Part shown: positions 46,255-56,759 of the stretch, piece after piece
Position numbering within the stretch: the first letter of the stretch is position 1
Layout of the letters: the number at the start of each line of letters is the position of its first letter
DNA from: Bettongia penicillata ogilbyi
Taxonomy: Eukaryota; Chordata; Mammalia; Diprotodontia; Potoroidae
DNA: 64,000 bases
Assembly (NCBI GenBank): GCA_023548195.1
Contig: JAJHZJ010000399.1
Coordinates: 9,580,600-9,644,599, forward strand
Direction: 5' to 3'
The notes under the pieces: model-generated
Database searches by the model: none
Seen by the model: the letters and a program-made list of their open reading frames with translations, nothing else
What the model was told of the DNA's origin: nothing
Translations under genes and position numbers: made by a program

Positions 46255-46442
46255 AGGAGGGAGAGAATGAGACAGGGAGAGGAGAGGGAGGGGAGGGGAG
46301 AAGAAAAAGAGAGGGAAGTGGGAGGGAGCAAAGAAGAAAGAAGGGAGGGAAAGAGGGAGAAAAATACAGATAGGGAGGGAGGGAGGGATGGATGGAGGGA
46401 AGGAAGGAGGAAGGGAAGAGGGGGAAGGGAGAGAGAGAGAGA
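46255..46442. repeat. 190-bp purine-only-like tract (GGGA/GAAA)
   Basis: Almost uninterrupted A/G on the plus strand with GGGAGGGA and GAGAGA units. Such homopurine mirror-rich tracts can form triplex or G-rich structures. All open frames across it are low complexity. Confidence 0.95.
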
Positions 46443-46959
46443 ATATGAAGAAACACAATATATTACTATTGATGAACCTTTTATGTAATTCTTTAAGCTG
46501 TCCACATTTTAGCTTTTTGAAAACAACAGTGGCCCAGACTTTCCTAATTCCCCGCCTGCCAGTCTTTTCTCCATGCATCTAGGATACAACTTACAAGGGA
46601 TCCCATTCTTGGAAATGTGTTAGTTAGTTAAGTTTAGACAATATTCTATTCCCTAAAACATGAAATGCCTCATTGGATATATTTATCAAATAAAGGAAAC
46701 ACATTAACATCTTCTTTATTTTGTATTTTTGGTTAACAGAGTAGGGGAAGGAAACATTTGACTATGTATTAAAAGATTTTTTCAGTTTTGTATAATGTGC
46801 TGGGGATATTTCTTAAATATAAATTTGTATTAATATCTGGGTTACGCTGAAGATTATACGAAACATTTGACATAAGTCATAATGTGTGTCAATACCCCTA
46901 TGCTTAATTTTTTTTCTTCTCATGGATTTTCTTCTTACATAAATATGGTATCTCCACCA

Positions 46960-47075
46960 TTAGTATATAAATTCCTTAAATTGGCCAAGGATTATCTCAT
47001 TTTGTCTTTATATCTCCTGTGCCTGTTCTAGTGCCCTGGAACACAGTAGATAATAAATGTTTGCTGATTGATTAA
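46960..47075 (+). repeat. L2 3' terminus fragment
   Basis: TTAGTATATAAATTCCTTAA, TTTGTCTTTATATCTCCTGT and GTAGATAATAAATGTTTGCT then GATTGATT. Confidence 0.7.
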
Positions 47076-47228
47076 TGAGGCATATTTATCACTGAATGCA
47101 ATATTATACTTTCTAATTTCTAAAAGCACCTTTAAAAGCATTAAGTAATTCACCATAAAAGAAGTAGTACCAATTTGGAAAAGTGTGCTAAAAATTACAT
47201 ATGGTTAATGACTGAAGTCTGAGTGAGG

Positions 47229-47545
47229 TGTGTGTGTTCATCCTTCGTTGCCGAATTAGACCATGCCATCAGAGAAATAATGACATGACTTGCACTTGAC
47301 TTTGTTTTGAGTGAGGGAGGATTGTACAGGTCACCAGCCTCACTTCTCCTAGAGAGCCATCTGAATCCAGTGACCAGATATTCATCAGGATGACTGTAGA
47401 TGACCCAAGATGAGGCAGTTCGGGTTAAGTGACTTGTCCAAGGTCACACAGCTAGTGAGTGTCAAGTGTCTGAGATAAGATTTGAACTCAAGTCCTCCTG
47501 ACTCCTGCACTGGTGCTCTATCCACTGCATCACCTAGCTGCCCTT
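47229..47545 (-). repeat. SINE1-type marsupial SINE
   Basis: Plus-strand text TGTTCATCCTTCGTTGCCGA, GACCATGCCATCAGAGAAAT, ATTCATCAGGATGACTGTAG, AAGTGACTTGTCCAAGGTCA and GCATCACCTAGCTGCCC is the reverse complement of the element at 61566-61879, including its RTE-derived tail. Confidence 0.92.
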
Positions 47546-47784
47546 TCAGTGTGACGTACTTTGTATCTAAATCCCTATTGATTATAAATTGTATTTCTTG
47601 TGCATAAAAATGCCCCAAATATTTCTAGCACCAAATATTGCTAATTCACAGAGATTATTATTGCTGTGTCTTAAATGGAAAATTGTTTAAAGAAATAATT
47701 CTCTCTGAAGTGTTTTCAGACCAAATCAAATAAAAAACTTAAAGAAGTATAGAGCATGGGGAAGGAGATATAGAATTCAATAAT

Positions 47785-48510
47785 TCAATCCAAGTCAACA
47801 AACATTTATCCTGAACCTATTTAAATAAAAGACTGGGTTGGCTTTATTTTGTTGTTTGGAAGTTCAAGACAGATATGACATGGATCTTGACAAAATTCAT
47901 AAAGGAGCTTAAAATCAAAGATACGGAAAGATAAATACAACTCACTGGGATATAGAAGGAAGGGACAGGTTCAAGGGAAAAGTCCAGGTAATGAAAAATT
48001 AGAGATGGAAAAGATCCCTTGCAACTATGGCAGAAATGGAGGTAAGGAAGGTGTCAGAAAAATAGGAAGAAGAGAAGGTGGGAGAGAAAAAAGTGGGACA
48101 ATGTATTGGGTGGGTGGGGAGAGGAATCTTTTCTAGGTATAAAAGCATAAGCAAAGGTTCTGAGAGAAGAGACAAAGGCACAAGAATGGTGGATGGAGAA
48201 CATCTCATTTGGCTGAAGCTTAGAGTGTATGAAGAAAAATGGTAGGCAGTGAGGCTGGAGAGTTAGAATTCTGAAGAGTCTTAAATGCCAGAATCAGCAG
48301 TTCATACTTTTTTTTCCTAGTTGGTAATGTGAACCAATGAAAAGTCTTGGCATAAAAAAATTATGTAATCACTTGTACACTAGAAGGTTTTGCAGTCACT
48401 GGGGTGAAAGGGACTAAGGAGGAGAGAGATTACTCATAGAACTAGTTAGGAGGCCATTACAAAAGTCAAGGGCTGGAACTTGGGTGATTGTAGGGGGAAT
48501 GGAAAAGAAG
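47785..48510 (-). mobile_element. L2 LINE 3' region
   Basis: AACAAACATTTATCCTGAAC, then a long purine-biased stretch, GAAGAGTCTTAAATGCCAGA, GGTAATGTGAACCAATGAAA and AGGAGGCCATTACAAAAGTC match the reverse L2 wording at 18905-19850 and 28110-29820. Confidence 0.7.
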
Positions 48511-48829
48511 AACATAAGATGACATAAGAAAGACACATGAGAAAACACTTTATAAATTACTCAAAAGCTATTGCTTGCAAGCCTTCCATGGTGTGTCTTT
48601 TTCTGCATTACTGTGTAACTTCATGCCGAAAGCAGTTCCTTATATGGAAGCAGTTTCTGAAAGGCAGGCTATTGATAGCTTCTGTATTGTTTGGAGCAGA
48701 AATACGTTAAGAGAGTCATTTTCAAAATGTGCCAGAAAGTTCAGGAAGCCTTCATTGAATGAACATCCAAGACTGTGGACATGAGCAGGTGTACCTTTTG
48801 GTATGAAGCTCTCTTTGTGATCATCATCT

Positions 48830-49765
48830 ATGAATTGCCATACAATCTTAGAGCTGACAGAGGTCTCACAGGCTTTCTGGTTGACCCTGCACCTCTATGG
48901 AAAATTCCCTCTCTAACATTCCTGACAAGGGTCAGCTTGAAAACCTTCTGTCCAAATTAACCCACTTCTAAGGCAGTGCACTCTATTTAGGGACGACTAA
49001 CAGGTAGGAAGTTTTTCCTTTTCTAGACTTCAAATTTGGTTCCTTATACTGTCACCCTCCTCCCATGTTTCTAATTCTGAGGTGTCTTGAGACAATTATA
49101 ATAAATATAATCCCTCTTTCACCTAACAGTCTTTCAAAAACTTAAAAACAGTTACCCTGTCCCTTCTCTTTTCTTTTCTAGTCTAAATATTTTCATTTTC
49201 AATTTCAGCTGCTCTTCATATGGTATGTTTTTGAGTCCACTCACTATCCTAGTTGCCTTCCTTTGCACGATCTTTTGCTTATCAATGGCCTTCTTAAAAT
49301 GTGGCAACCAGATCCATGTACAACAGTCCAGATGTGGCCTGATCTTGGCATCAGAGCTATAACTTCTTTCATTATGGATACTATGCTTTTGCTGATGCAA
49401 CCTTGAAATGCATTAGCTTTTCTGGCTGCCAGGTTTTCGGTCTCACTCCTGACTTACATTGAACTTCTAGTCCACTAAAATCACCATTTCTTTTTGACAT
49501 GAATTTTTATCTAGACAGCCTTTCCTCATCTTAAACTTTTGCATTCATTTTTTGTCTAAGTATACAATTATGTTTATCTGTATCAATGTCATGTCACTGG
49601 ATTTACTTCATAATTCTGTCAATTTTCTTTTGCAGTCCAATTCTGTAATTTGATATATTACATCTACTGTTCTATTTGGCATCATCTACAAGTCTGAAAA
49701 GCCTATGCCATTTATATCTTCATCCAAGTCACTGATCAAAATGTTGAAAAGAAAGGGATTTGAAT
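48830..49765 (-). mobile_element. CR1/L3-type LINE fragment
   Basis: The minus-strand frame at 49152-49400 reads RPHLDCCTWIWLPHFKKAID then KQKIVQRKATRIVSGLKNIPY, the C-terminal CR1-type ORF2 motif (RPHLEYxxxxWSPxxKKDIxxxExVQRRATK..PGLxxLxYEERL in relatives). The plus-strand text TTTATATCTTCATCCAAGTC then ACTGATCAAAATGTTGAAAA also belongs to this family. Old and diverged, no intact frame. Confidence 0.75.
49191..49248 (+). repeat. 58-bp inverted repeat, arm 1
   Basis: Identical over all 58 bases to the reverse complement of 51195-51252. It lies within the CR1-like fragment. Core word: GCTGCTCTTCATATGGTATG. Confidence 0.97.
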
Positions 49766-49799
49766 ATTTGAATTTTTGAACATTTGAATATCAGCTGCT

Positions 49800-49885
49800 T
49801 GCAAGTAGAGATTGTTTGGTTATATGTAATTGTATCACAGTTCTTGGCACACAGTAGGCACTTAATGAAGACTTGTTGATTAGAG
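49800..49885 (+). repeat. L2 3' terminus fragment
   Basis: TTGTATCACAGTTCTTGGCA, CACAGTAGGCACTTAATGAA and GACTTGTTGATTAG. Confidence 0.75.
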
Positions 49886-50949
49886 GGATATAGCATTGTG
49901 TCTCTCCACTAAAACCTCACAAATTCTTATTTATCATGATTCACTGGGTCTAGTTGTTCAATCAGTCTCAAATTTACACAACCACATTATCTAGCATCAT
50001 TACTTATTTTCTGGGCATTTTGCTCTTCTCTCCTAAATCTACTATTTCTTATCCAGTTTTCAGATTGCTTTTATTTCAAAACAGTCTCATCTATTGAAAC
50101 CAAGCTTTGAATTTTAAACAAGTAATATACATTTACCAACTGATTGTTGCTTTGAAATTTTTGAGCCAAGTTCATACATTATCAACAATTGTTCCCAGAA
50201 CACCTACAAAGCAGAGATGGCTACAAAGGATAATACTTTTAAGAAAAAAGTAAACACATGGCTCTGTTAAAAATCTAAAAAAACAATACCATTAGTTGAC
50301 TTAATTAGTTCCAGTAGCAGTTCTCTCAGGCCAAACATTTTAGTTTTTTTTCATATATAGACAACAAAAGGACATAAAATTCTAGCTAATTCTCTTTCCT
50401 TCCCCTTACCCATTAAAATAATCCCCTAGGGAGCAATGGGGATATTTGGCTTCTACTCTGGAATTTATCAAACTTTAAGAGTTCATTTAAAAGTCATTAC
50501 ACACTTTATATAAAAGATGCCTATATGACTTCACTCCTTGTAGGATTTCCATATTAGATCGGATCATGGAGTAGATAGTGCCTCAGCAATTAGTTCCATA
50601 TAGAAGAAAATAGTGTTTTGCAATGCCACAATTTGAAGCTCTGTATATTTATACACTTGCATAAAGTAGAAGCAGTACTTCATGTGGTGACTGACAGATA
50701 GAGGGAAGACATGCTCTAGTTGGGTTTTGGGACAAGAAAATGGATCAATTCCAGTTTTTTCCTAAGGCCATTACTTAGCATGCATTAATGTTTACGTTCT
50801 GATCAGTGAAGGCTATGATTTAAAAAAAGCATTTTAGGCACCTATTGTAACAATGCATCTGAGCTACCATTGTCTATAATAATCTTGAAGTTTGAGTAAG
50901 AGAATAAGGTAAAGAGACAGTTGTGGAAAAACAACAGCTTTTCCCCTTC
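49886..50949. other. intronic sequence, nothing recognised
   Basis: No supported feature. Confidence 0.5.
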
Positions 50950-50951
50950 AT

Positions 50952-51045
50952 ACACACACCTACCACACCCACACCCACATCCACCCACACACACCCACAC
51001 CCACACACCCCCACCCACACCCACTCACCCCCCCCCTCCCCCACA
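50952..51045. repeat. C-rich (CCCACA)n minisatellite
   Basis: About 95 bp of CCCACA and CACC units with a C run at 51029-51035. The minus strand is G-rich with repeated GGG, able in principle to form G-quadruplexes. It lies in the PALLD intron downstream of the microexon. Confidence 0.93.
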
Positions 51046-51194
51046 CGCACGATGACTTTGCTGAAGAAGTAGAGAAAGTGGGGATGGAAGCGAACAAAGC
51101 AAAAATATGGTGCCTTTGAGAATTATATCCTCTTAGAACCTTTAGGTAAAATCCTCCCACACTTTTTGAGACTTTTTGAGCCAAGGGGATTAGT

Positions 51195-51252
51195 GATAGT
51201 GAGTGGACTCAAAAACATACCATATGAAGAGCAGCTGAAATTGAAAATGAAA
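51195..51252 (-). repeat. 58-bp inverted repeat, arm 2
   Basis: Perfect reverse complement of 49191-49248, separated by 1946 bp. Flanking sequence is not shared: similarity stops abruptly on both sides. Confidence 0.97.
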
Positions 51253-51868
51253 TTATCCTAGGGGATAATTAGGTGATCTGTTGTGGGTTAGGCATTGGAT
51301 GCCTAAGCTTCTGAACTAAATGCAGTGGGACAGGATAGATCTCTAATGAGGTCCAATGACCTAAGGGTTCAAAGAGAATCCTGGGGCAAGAAGGCTTTTT
51401 CATAATTGTGGAATGGTAAGAGTTTATGGAAATATGTACTGAGAACACACAGGCTGAGCATGCCAGCTCTGCTTACATTTGAGAAACACAACTCAGATGG
51501 AAAGACTAATACTTAGTGGTTTGGGTTTATGTAACTGTGTAATAGAATTTTTGCACAGGAATTTCAGGAGGATTGTTTTTTATCATTAGTTTAACTAGCT
51601 TCTAAATGCAAAGATTACTATTATTAAAAAAATTTTAACACTGTTAAATTGTTGGACTCTCCCCCACTTGTCCAAATGAGACTTTTTTTTAAAACCAACA
51701 ACATAGTTGATGTAAAACACAGCATACAAGTCCCATAATAACAAGATTATCTTTAAGGGGTTTCACATTACTCATGTGTAGCAAAAAACACTGTTCTCCT
51801 TATGTCTTCAGTACAGATACAAAGAACTACTGAATGTGGAAAGACAATTTAAGAAAACTGATTCTTAC
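51253..51868. other. PALLD intron downstream of the microexon
   Basis: Unique AT-rich sequence. The microexon donor lies at 51868-51867 on the minus strand. Confidence 0.55.
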
Positions 51869-51892
51869 CAGGCTCAGCTGTGGATCGAGGTT
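51869..51892 (-). CDS. PALLD: PALLD microexon (24 nt) inside the Ig domain
   Basis: A 24-nt exon encoding the tail of Lys, then PRSTAEP and the first base of Glu. It links RILQK in the preceding exon to EEICTLV in the following one, giving the expected loop KPRSTAEPEE. The acceptor is GGCAAGCAG, preceded by a CTTTTCTTCTCTTTCTTTTT tract and a CTGAC branch-like motif close to the AG. The donor is CCTG|GTAAGA. It is 24 nt, so skipping keeps the frame and removes eight residues of a surface loop. The downstream intron is about 29.5 kb. Junction phases on both sides support it strongly despite its size. Confidence 0.9.
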
Positions 51893-51994
51893 CTGCTTGC
51901 CACGTCAGGGAAAAAGAAAGAGAAGAAAAGCTATTAGAATAGGTTACATTTATATTAAGCACCCCTATGCTTTTGATGACCTTTGCACTGCTCA

Positions 51995-52060
51995 AAATGT
52001 CTTCCTTCCTTCCCTCCTTCCTTTCTTCCTTCCTTCCTTCCCTCCCTCCTTTTCTTTTTC
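51995..52060. repeat. (CTTC)n imperfect microsatellite
   Basis: TTCC, CTCC and TTCT units, about 66 bp, in the 908-bp intron between the 142-nt exon and the microexon. On the transcribed (minus) sense it is a purine tract. Confidence 0.93.
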
Positions 52061-52127
52061 ATCCATCTCTCTCTCAATCTCAGAGAAGATTCAGATCAGC
52101 AATTGCTTTGCAACTAATATATTTAGA

Positions 52128-52368
52128 GCATGCATTCTTAACCTTTTGTGTGTCATGGACCCCTAAGTAGTCTGGTGAAGCCTATGGACTCCTTTTTTGA
52201 ATAATGTTTTTAAATGCATTAGATAAAATACATACAATTACAAAGGACACTAATTACATCCAAATACTTATCAGAATATTTTCCCATCCAAGTTCACAAG
52301 CCTGCTTATATCTAACCACAGATGCCTTAGGGTTCATGGGCCTTCAGGTTAAGAATCTCTATCCTGAG
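52128..52368. mobile_element. non-autonomous hAT/Charlie-like element
   Basis: One end is CATTCTTAACCTTTTGTGTG followed by TCATGGACCCCTAAGTAGTC and TGGTGAAGCCTATGGACTCC. The other end is GGCCTTCAGGTTAAGAATCT. The termini (TTCTTAACCT and AGGTTAAGAA) are exact inverted copies over 10 bp, as expected for hAT terminal repeats. Confidence 0.78.
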
Positions 52369-52485
52369 AGACTTTTGAGGGCATGGAGATTGTTAAGTTC
52401 ACACAGTCAGAGGCAGAACTTGAATGCAGGTCTTCATGACTCTGAGACCAGTTTTTTAGCCATGATTCTATGCTGCCTTTCTTCC
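52369..52485 (-). repeat. CORE-SINE fragment
   Basis: TTAAGTTCACACAGTCAGAG, GAACTTGAATGCAGGTCTTC and TTCTATGCTGCCTTTC: reverse SINE head. Confidence 0.7.
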
Positions 52486-52487
52486 TA

Positions 52488-52700
52488 CACATACACATGC
52501 ATTGACACAATGCACACCCACACTCATACATATACCCATGAACGCATACAATACAATACATACATGTGCACAATGTGCACACATGAATACACCTACTCAT
52601 ACACATCTATGCACACAGATGTACAGGACACACATGCACACACATACAGCACATAGTTCCTGGCACATAGTAAATGCTTCACAAATGTTGGCTGACTCAC
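52488..52700. repeat. CA-rich low-complexity tract and L2 3' end
   Basis: 52488-52645 is degenerate ACACAT/ATACA. 52648-52700 reads AGTTCCTGGCACATAGTAAA then TGCTTCACAAATGTTGGCTG, a forward L2 terminus. The tract is within 110 bp of the donor of the 52801-52942 exon. Confidence 0.8.
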
Positions 52701-52800
52701 ATACTTATGTATGAGTCGTGTCCCTGACTTTTACTAGCTATGGCATCCTGGACACATCACTTAATTGCTCATGTATCTCAGGCAGTTCCTTTTCACTTAC

Positions 52801-52942
52801 TTTTCTGTAAAATCCGAAAGTCAGGAGAGTCCTGAATTTCAATGCCTTCCCGAAACCACGTGACTTGCAATGGGGGTGCTCCTCTGACCCGGCACTCCAG
52901 GACAACCACTTGTCCCTCTGAGGCTGTTATATTTTGCAGTTC
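52801..52942 (-). CDS. PALLD: PALLD coding exon: N-terminal half of I-set Ig domain
   Basis: A 142-nt exon of 47 codons plus one base. It begins ELQNITASEGQVVVLECRV and carries the first Ig cysteine (VLEC), the core tryptophan (VTWFREG) and the strand text IEIQDSPDFRILQK. This is the B to D-strand half of an I-set domain. The acceptor is CTAAAATTTCAG and the donor AAAA|GTAAGT. The final single A joins AA from the 24-nt exon to make Lys. Ig domains of palladin bind actin or alpha-actinin depending on position; this first one is present only in the long isoform. Its function cannot be read from sequence. Confidence 0.95.
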
Positions 52943-52999
52943 CTGAAATTTTAGGGAAATGCTTCCTATCAAACTTTTGTCCTTTCCCTCCTCAACTAA

Positions 53000-54689
53000 A
53001 TACAAGAAAAGTAGCAATCATAATATAGAAAATGAAAAAAATTAGGTCACAAAATAATAACTGGTGAGTCAAGTGGAAATTAAACCAGCAGATCATCAGG
53101 TTTTTCTAAAAAATAATTAAATTACATTGGTAAACTACTTTTTCAAGTGGTTTTTGAGTACATAAACCATGAAAAATTTGAATTTGTTCTGACTTTATAA
53201 TTTTCACTGAATTTTGCAAAACACACATTTATTAATTCAATCCTTATCTTTCTAATTAATCCTCGATTACCCTATTGCTCCTCAAGTCACCAGGCAACTG
53301 GAATGCAAACCTCTTTCTATAAAGACTGCATTCAGAGTTAACACAGATTCCCATAAAAACAAAATTCAAAGTTTACACAATGGAAAGTCAGTTTAGTTTC
53401 TAACAAGCACAATTCTTTTTTCCCCCCTCTTCCTCCTTCTCTCCTCAGTATGTACTCTCCACTCCCAGGTACAGGATTCTTGGGGAAGAGGGTAATTTGG
53501 TATAGTTTTATTTTCCAGGTTTTAGTAAGGCAACAGTGCACTGAATTGTAGGACCACCATAAAGAAGCTTAAGTAAACCTTACCTAGATAAGAAAGGAAG
53601 TTAGTTCTGAAGATATAATAGAAGAGGTAGATCTTTTGTGCATGATATCAAAAATCTAAAAGTGCAAAAAATAAAATACATCCTTTCCCCTTACTTATCT
53701 GTCTCTAAGATTAGCTAACAAGGGAAATCAGAAGCTCTTGGAGCCTACTTAAACTAAATGTAAATGAAATTAGTTGCATTACTTAAGCTGGACAGAAGAA
53801 CACTGTACCTGATAAATGCCACTGAAATATGAGGAGACACTAAGAGGTAAGCAATAATTTTTGGGGAAGGATATTGTATACAGATCAACTGGAAGACTTT
53901 GTATTAAGAGTTGCACTCTTACTTACATCCTGGAAAAGGAAACCATTTGACAAATGGCCTCTCTAGATTTGTAAGACTTCTAAGAATGAGAACCTTTGAG
54001 AAGTGTATTCTGGAATGCTAAATCTAGACAAGGGGATGTGGTGTCAGCAGGGAAAGATCGGTGAAATCTTTGGAAATGTGGATCATTTATGAGACATCCA
54101 AGCGAAATAATGCATTCTTATTCACCATTTCTGATTATTCACAAAGGCACATTTATATAAAATTTCCATAACTTCTGAATATCACAGTCTGTAACCCTCT
54201 GGAACAGGGTGACAGAAGACTCAGATTTGTCAATGATGAAGCTGTCAAATGACCTTGTGACAATGTTGGCATTGCCCAAACTCTTACAACAATTGATAGC
54301 ATAGACTTTGCCCAGAAATATATACAAATAAGGGAACAGAGACACCCAAGGATAGCCATTCAGTATCAAACTTCTGAGAGCTACACTATTTTGTCACAGA
54401 CAGTTATCACCTGGATAGTTTGCTCTCTCTTCTAATGATTCTACAGGACAGAGTCAGTTTAGAAATACTGGCCCTGAAGCTTCAGCTTGCTCTCCTTTTA
54501 CAAGCTGGCCATGGACTCATGTTAAGCTGACTGATTACATCTGGCTGTCCTCCTGCTACTCATCTTGACCTATCTTCCAGTTTCATTCAATTTTATGTCA
54601 GAGGGACAAGTTCCCCAGAAGGGATCATTTCAGGGTAAGTGTTGCTCATGGGGGTTGGACTATCAAAATCAGTTTCTTAAGTGGGAGGC
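53000..54689. other. PALLD intron, nothing recognised
   Basis: Unique sequence; no additional exon or repeat core that I can support. Confidence 0.5.
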
Positions 54690-54815
54690 AGTATGGTGTG
54701 GTGGTGTTTCTGGAATTAGAGCTCCTGGGTCCATGTTCCTGCTCTTCTATTTGCTATCTTTTTGGCTCCTTTCTCATCTGTATGATGAGAGGGTTGGGCT
54801 ACATGGATTCTACAA
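54690..54815 (+). repeat. MIR3-type SINE fragment
   Basis: GGCAGTATGGTGTGGTGGTG, TTAGAGCTCCTGGGTCCATG and TTTCTCATCTGTATGATGAG then GGGTTGGGC. Confidence 0.6.
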
Positions 54816-54905
54816 CTGTAGATCTAATGTAGATTTTAAGTAAGAGGTAAATAATTTTAATTTTTGAGTATTATGAGGCACTAAATCATCTTTTGAGATC
54901 ATTTT

Positions 54906-54984
54906 AAGAAGACAGATATTCATTTTGCTTAGGAGATGTTTCATTAAAGAGGCACAGATTCTATAAACCATGGATGCATTCACC
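54906..54984 (+). repeat. 79-bp direct repeat, copy 1
   Basis: Shares AGATTCTATAAACCATGGAT-type text with 55474-55552, over 79 bp with about six to eight mismatches and no length change. Confidence 0.92.
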
Positions 54985-55249
54985 CCAGATTCCAAGGCAT
55001 TGAGGCAGTCAAACATTGGTTAACAACTTGGCTCCTTGGTAGGGGAAATGGTTTTTCTGAATCTCTCTGGCAGACCAAGAAACCATAGAACTGACTCACA
55101 ATGTGGCATGCACAGTTTCTTGAAGGATCAGAGATAATTATTCTTTTCCTTCAGAGTTATTCTGCCTTCAATAGCCAATTTTCTAAAATTTCTTTTGCAC
55201 TTCTAGTCTGTACCAAACAATCTGACACATAATTCATGGGCATGGTCAG

Positions 55250-55425
55250 TGGAAATGGCCCTAGATTTGGAGCTACAAGCCCTCGATAGGTTTGAATTTT
55301 CTGTTTTTTACTACCTGTGTGACCAAGGGTATGTCAGACAACTGTGTTTGGCCTCAATTTCCTCATCTGTATGTAAGGGGGTTATATTAGGTTTCTGAGG
55401 TTCCTTCCAGCTCTAAATCCATCGG
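55250..55425 (+). repeat. MIR3-type SINE
   Basis: GGAAATGGCCCTAGATTTGG, GGTTTGAATTTTCTG, TACCTGTGTGACCAAGGGTA, CTCAATTTCCTCATCTGTAT and GGTTCCTTCCAGCTCTAAAT. It sits between the two copies of the 79-bp direct repeat. Confidence 0.82.
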
Positions 55426-55473
55426 TCTCCCATTGTTCTTTGTATATATTTTTCTCCATATATCTTATTTATT

Positions 55474-55552
55474 AAGAAGATAAATATTCATTTTGCTTAG
55501 GAGATATTTTATTAAAGAGGCACAGATTTTATAAACCATGGATGCATTCACC
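55474..55552 (+). repeat. 79-bp direct repeat, copy 2
   Basis: Second copy of 54906-54984, 568 bp downstream, with CATTTTGCTTAGGAGAT and ACCATGGATGCATTCACC identical in both. Confidence 0.92.
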
Positions 55553-55589
55553 ATTATATGGAAAACATATCATATGGGAAATACTTTCA

Positions 55590-55670
55590 TGGTTGTCTTC
55601 CTTATACTTCTACAGTACTTGACAGAGATTTGTATACATAGTAAGTGCTCAATAAGTACTGGTTAACTTG
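55590..55670 (+). repeat. L2 3' terminus fragment
   Basis: TTCTACAGTACTTGACAGAG, CATAGTAAGTGCTCAATAAG and TACTGGTTAACTTGG. Confidence 0.7.
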
Positions 55671-55824
55671 GCTACAAAAGGGTCATTAACACATACATTA
55701 AACAATGTTCTCTTAAGATACTGTAGAGCTGTTTATTCTGCTTCTAAAATCCAGTGTTATCCTACATCCAACTTGAGCCAGGGACAAAAACAAACACATA
55801 GAATGAGCATAGCAGATATCAAAC

Positions 55825-55899
55825 CTTTGTAAAAATGGGAGGGGTGTATGTAGAATTGGCTCCATCTAGTCGGCAGAGATATGAAGTGGGACTTTGAAC
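55825..55899 (-). CDS. PALLD: PALLD coding exon: linker leading into the Ig domain
   Basis: A 75-nt exon, exactly 25 codons in phase 0 at both ends: VQSPTSYLCRLDGANSTYTP then PIFTK. The last residues (PPIFTK) are the A strand that opens an I-set Ig domain, which continues with ELQN in the next exon. The acceptor is TTTTTCAG. The donor is AAAG|GTTTGA, weak at +3 and +4 though it keeps G at +5. Being a symmetric exon with a weak donor, it could be skipped without shifting the frame, which would remove the Ig lead strand. That is inference; no transcript is available here. Confidence 0.9.
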
Positions 55900-56759
55900 C
55901 TGAAAAATCAAAATCTTATTGATCACAATGTTAAGTACACATATGGTTGAGGATGGGGGTTAAGGGGAGAAAAAGGACAATGCTTTCATCTAGCAATCTA
56001 GCCCTCTGAAAGAAACCCCTGCTATAGCTGATGCTCCTGAGCTGCTCCAAGAATCCAAACTTACTACCTTTTCCCTAATGTACGTCTGCTACACTCTAAT
56101 AATTAAGATGATATTTATAGTAAAATATTTCTCCTTGGGGGAATTGTGTGTTTAAAAGCTTTTTCCAAAAGGATTTTGTGTTTGGGAACCTGCAAGAATT
56201 TTATTTCCATAGTTCTCAAATTCATGATATTCTACATGCATATATATTCAAACAGGGTCTGGAGCTGGTTATTAAAAATAATCAAGTTCACTGCATTGGT
56301 ATTAGAAAGAAGTTAATTACCTTACATTTAATGATCTGAAATGTAATATTCACAGTCATTCGCTGTTAGAAGCGGTAATGGAGAGAACGATTTTGTTGTT
56401 TTTGTTGCCCAAGAAAAGCAAGTATCACAATTCCCACTGAGTGGCAATGCCCACAAGGAAAAACGGTGAGATTTCTGAATTTGTTGAAAAGAAAGACAGA
56501 AACGAGTATGTATTTTGCATTAGCCTAACTTTCTCAGAATCTAGATTTGGGATATGCATTCCTAAACTATATTTGTGTACAACTTACTTAGGTTGTTATG
56601 AAGTTATGAGGGGAATCACATAGGTGTAGCTGACAGATTCAGTGGAGATGGAAGGCAAGATGTTGAAAGGAAGGAAGTTTTGATTTAGGAGTCAGGACAA
56701 CCTGGGCTAGACTCTAAGTGGAATTCTAGGATATTAAAGCTTCCAACTGTACTAAGATT
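55900..56759. other. PALLD intron upstream of the 75-nt exon
   Basis: Holds the TTTTTCAG acceptor at its low end; otherwise nothing recognised. Confidence 0.5.

Noticed and set aside
46228..46582. Several overlapping frames on both strands
   Set aside because: All are translations of a homopurine/homopyrimidine tract.
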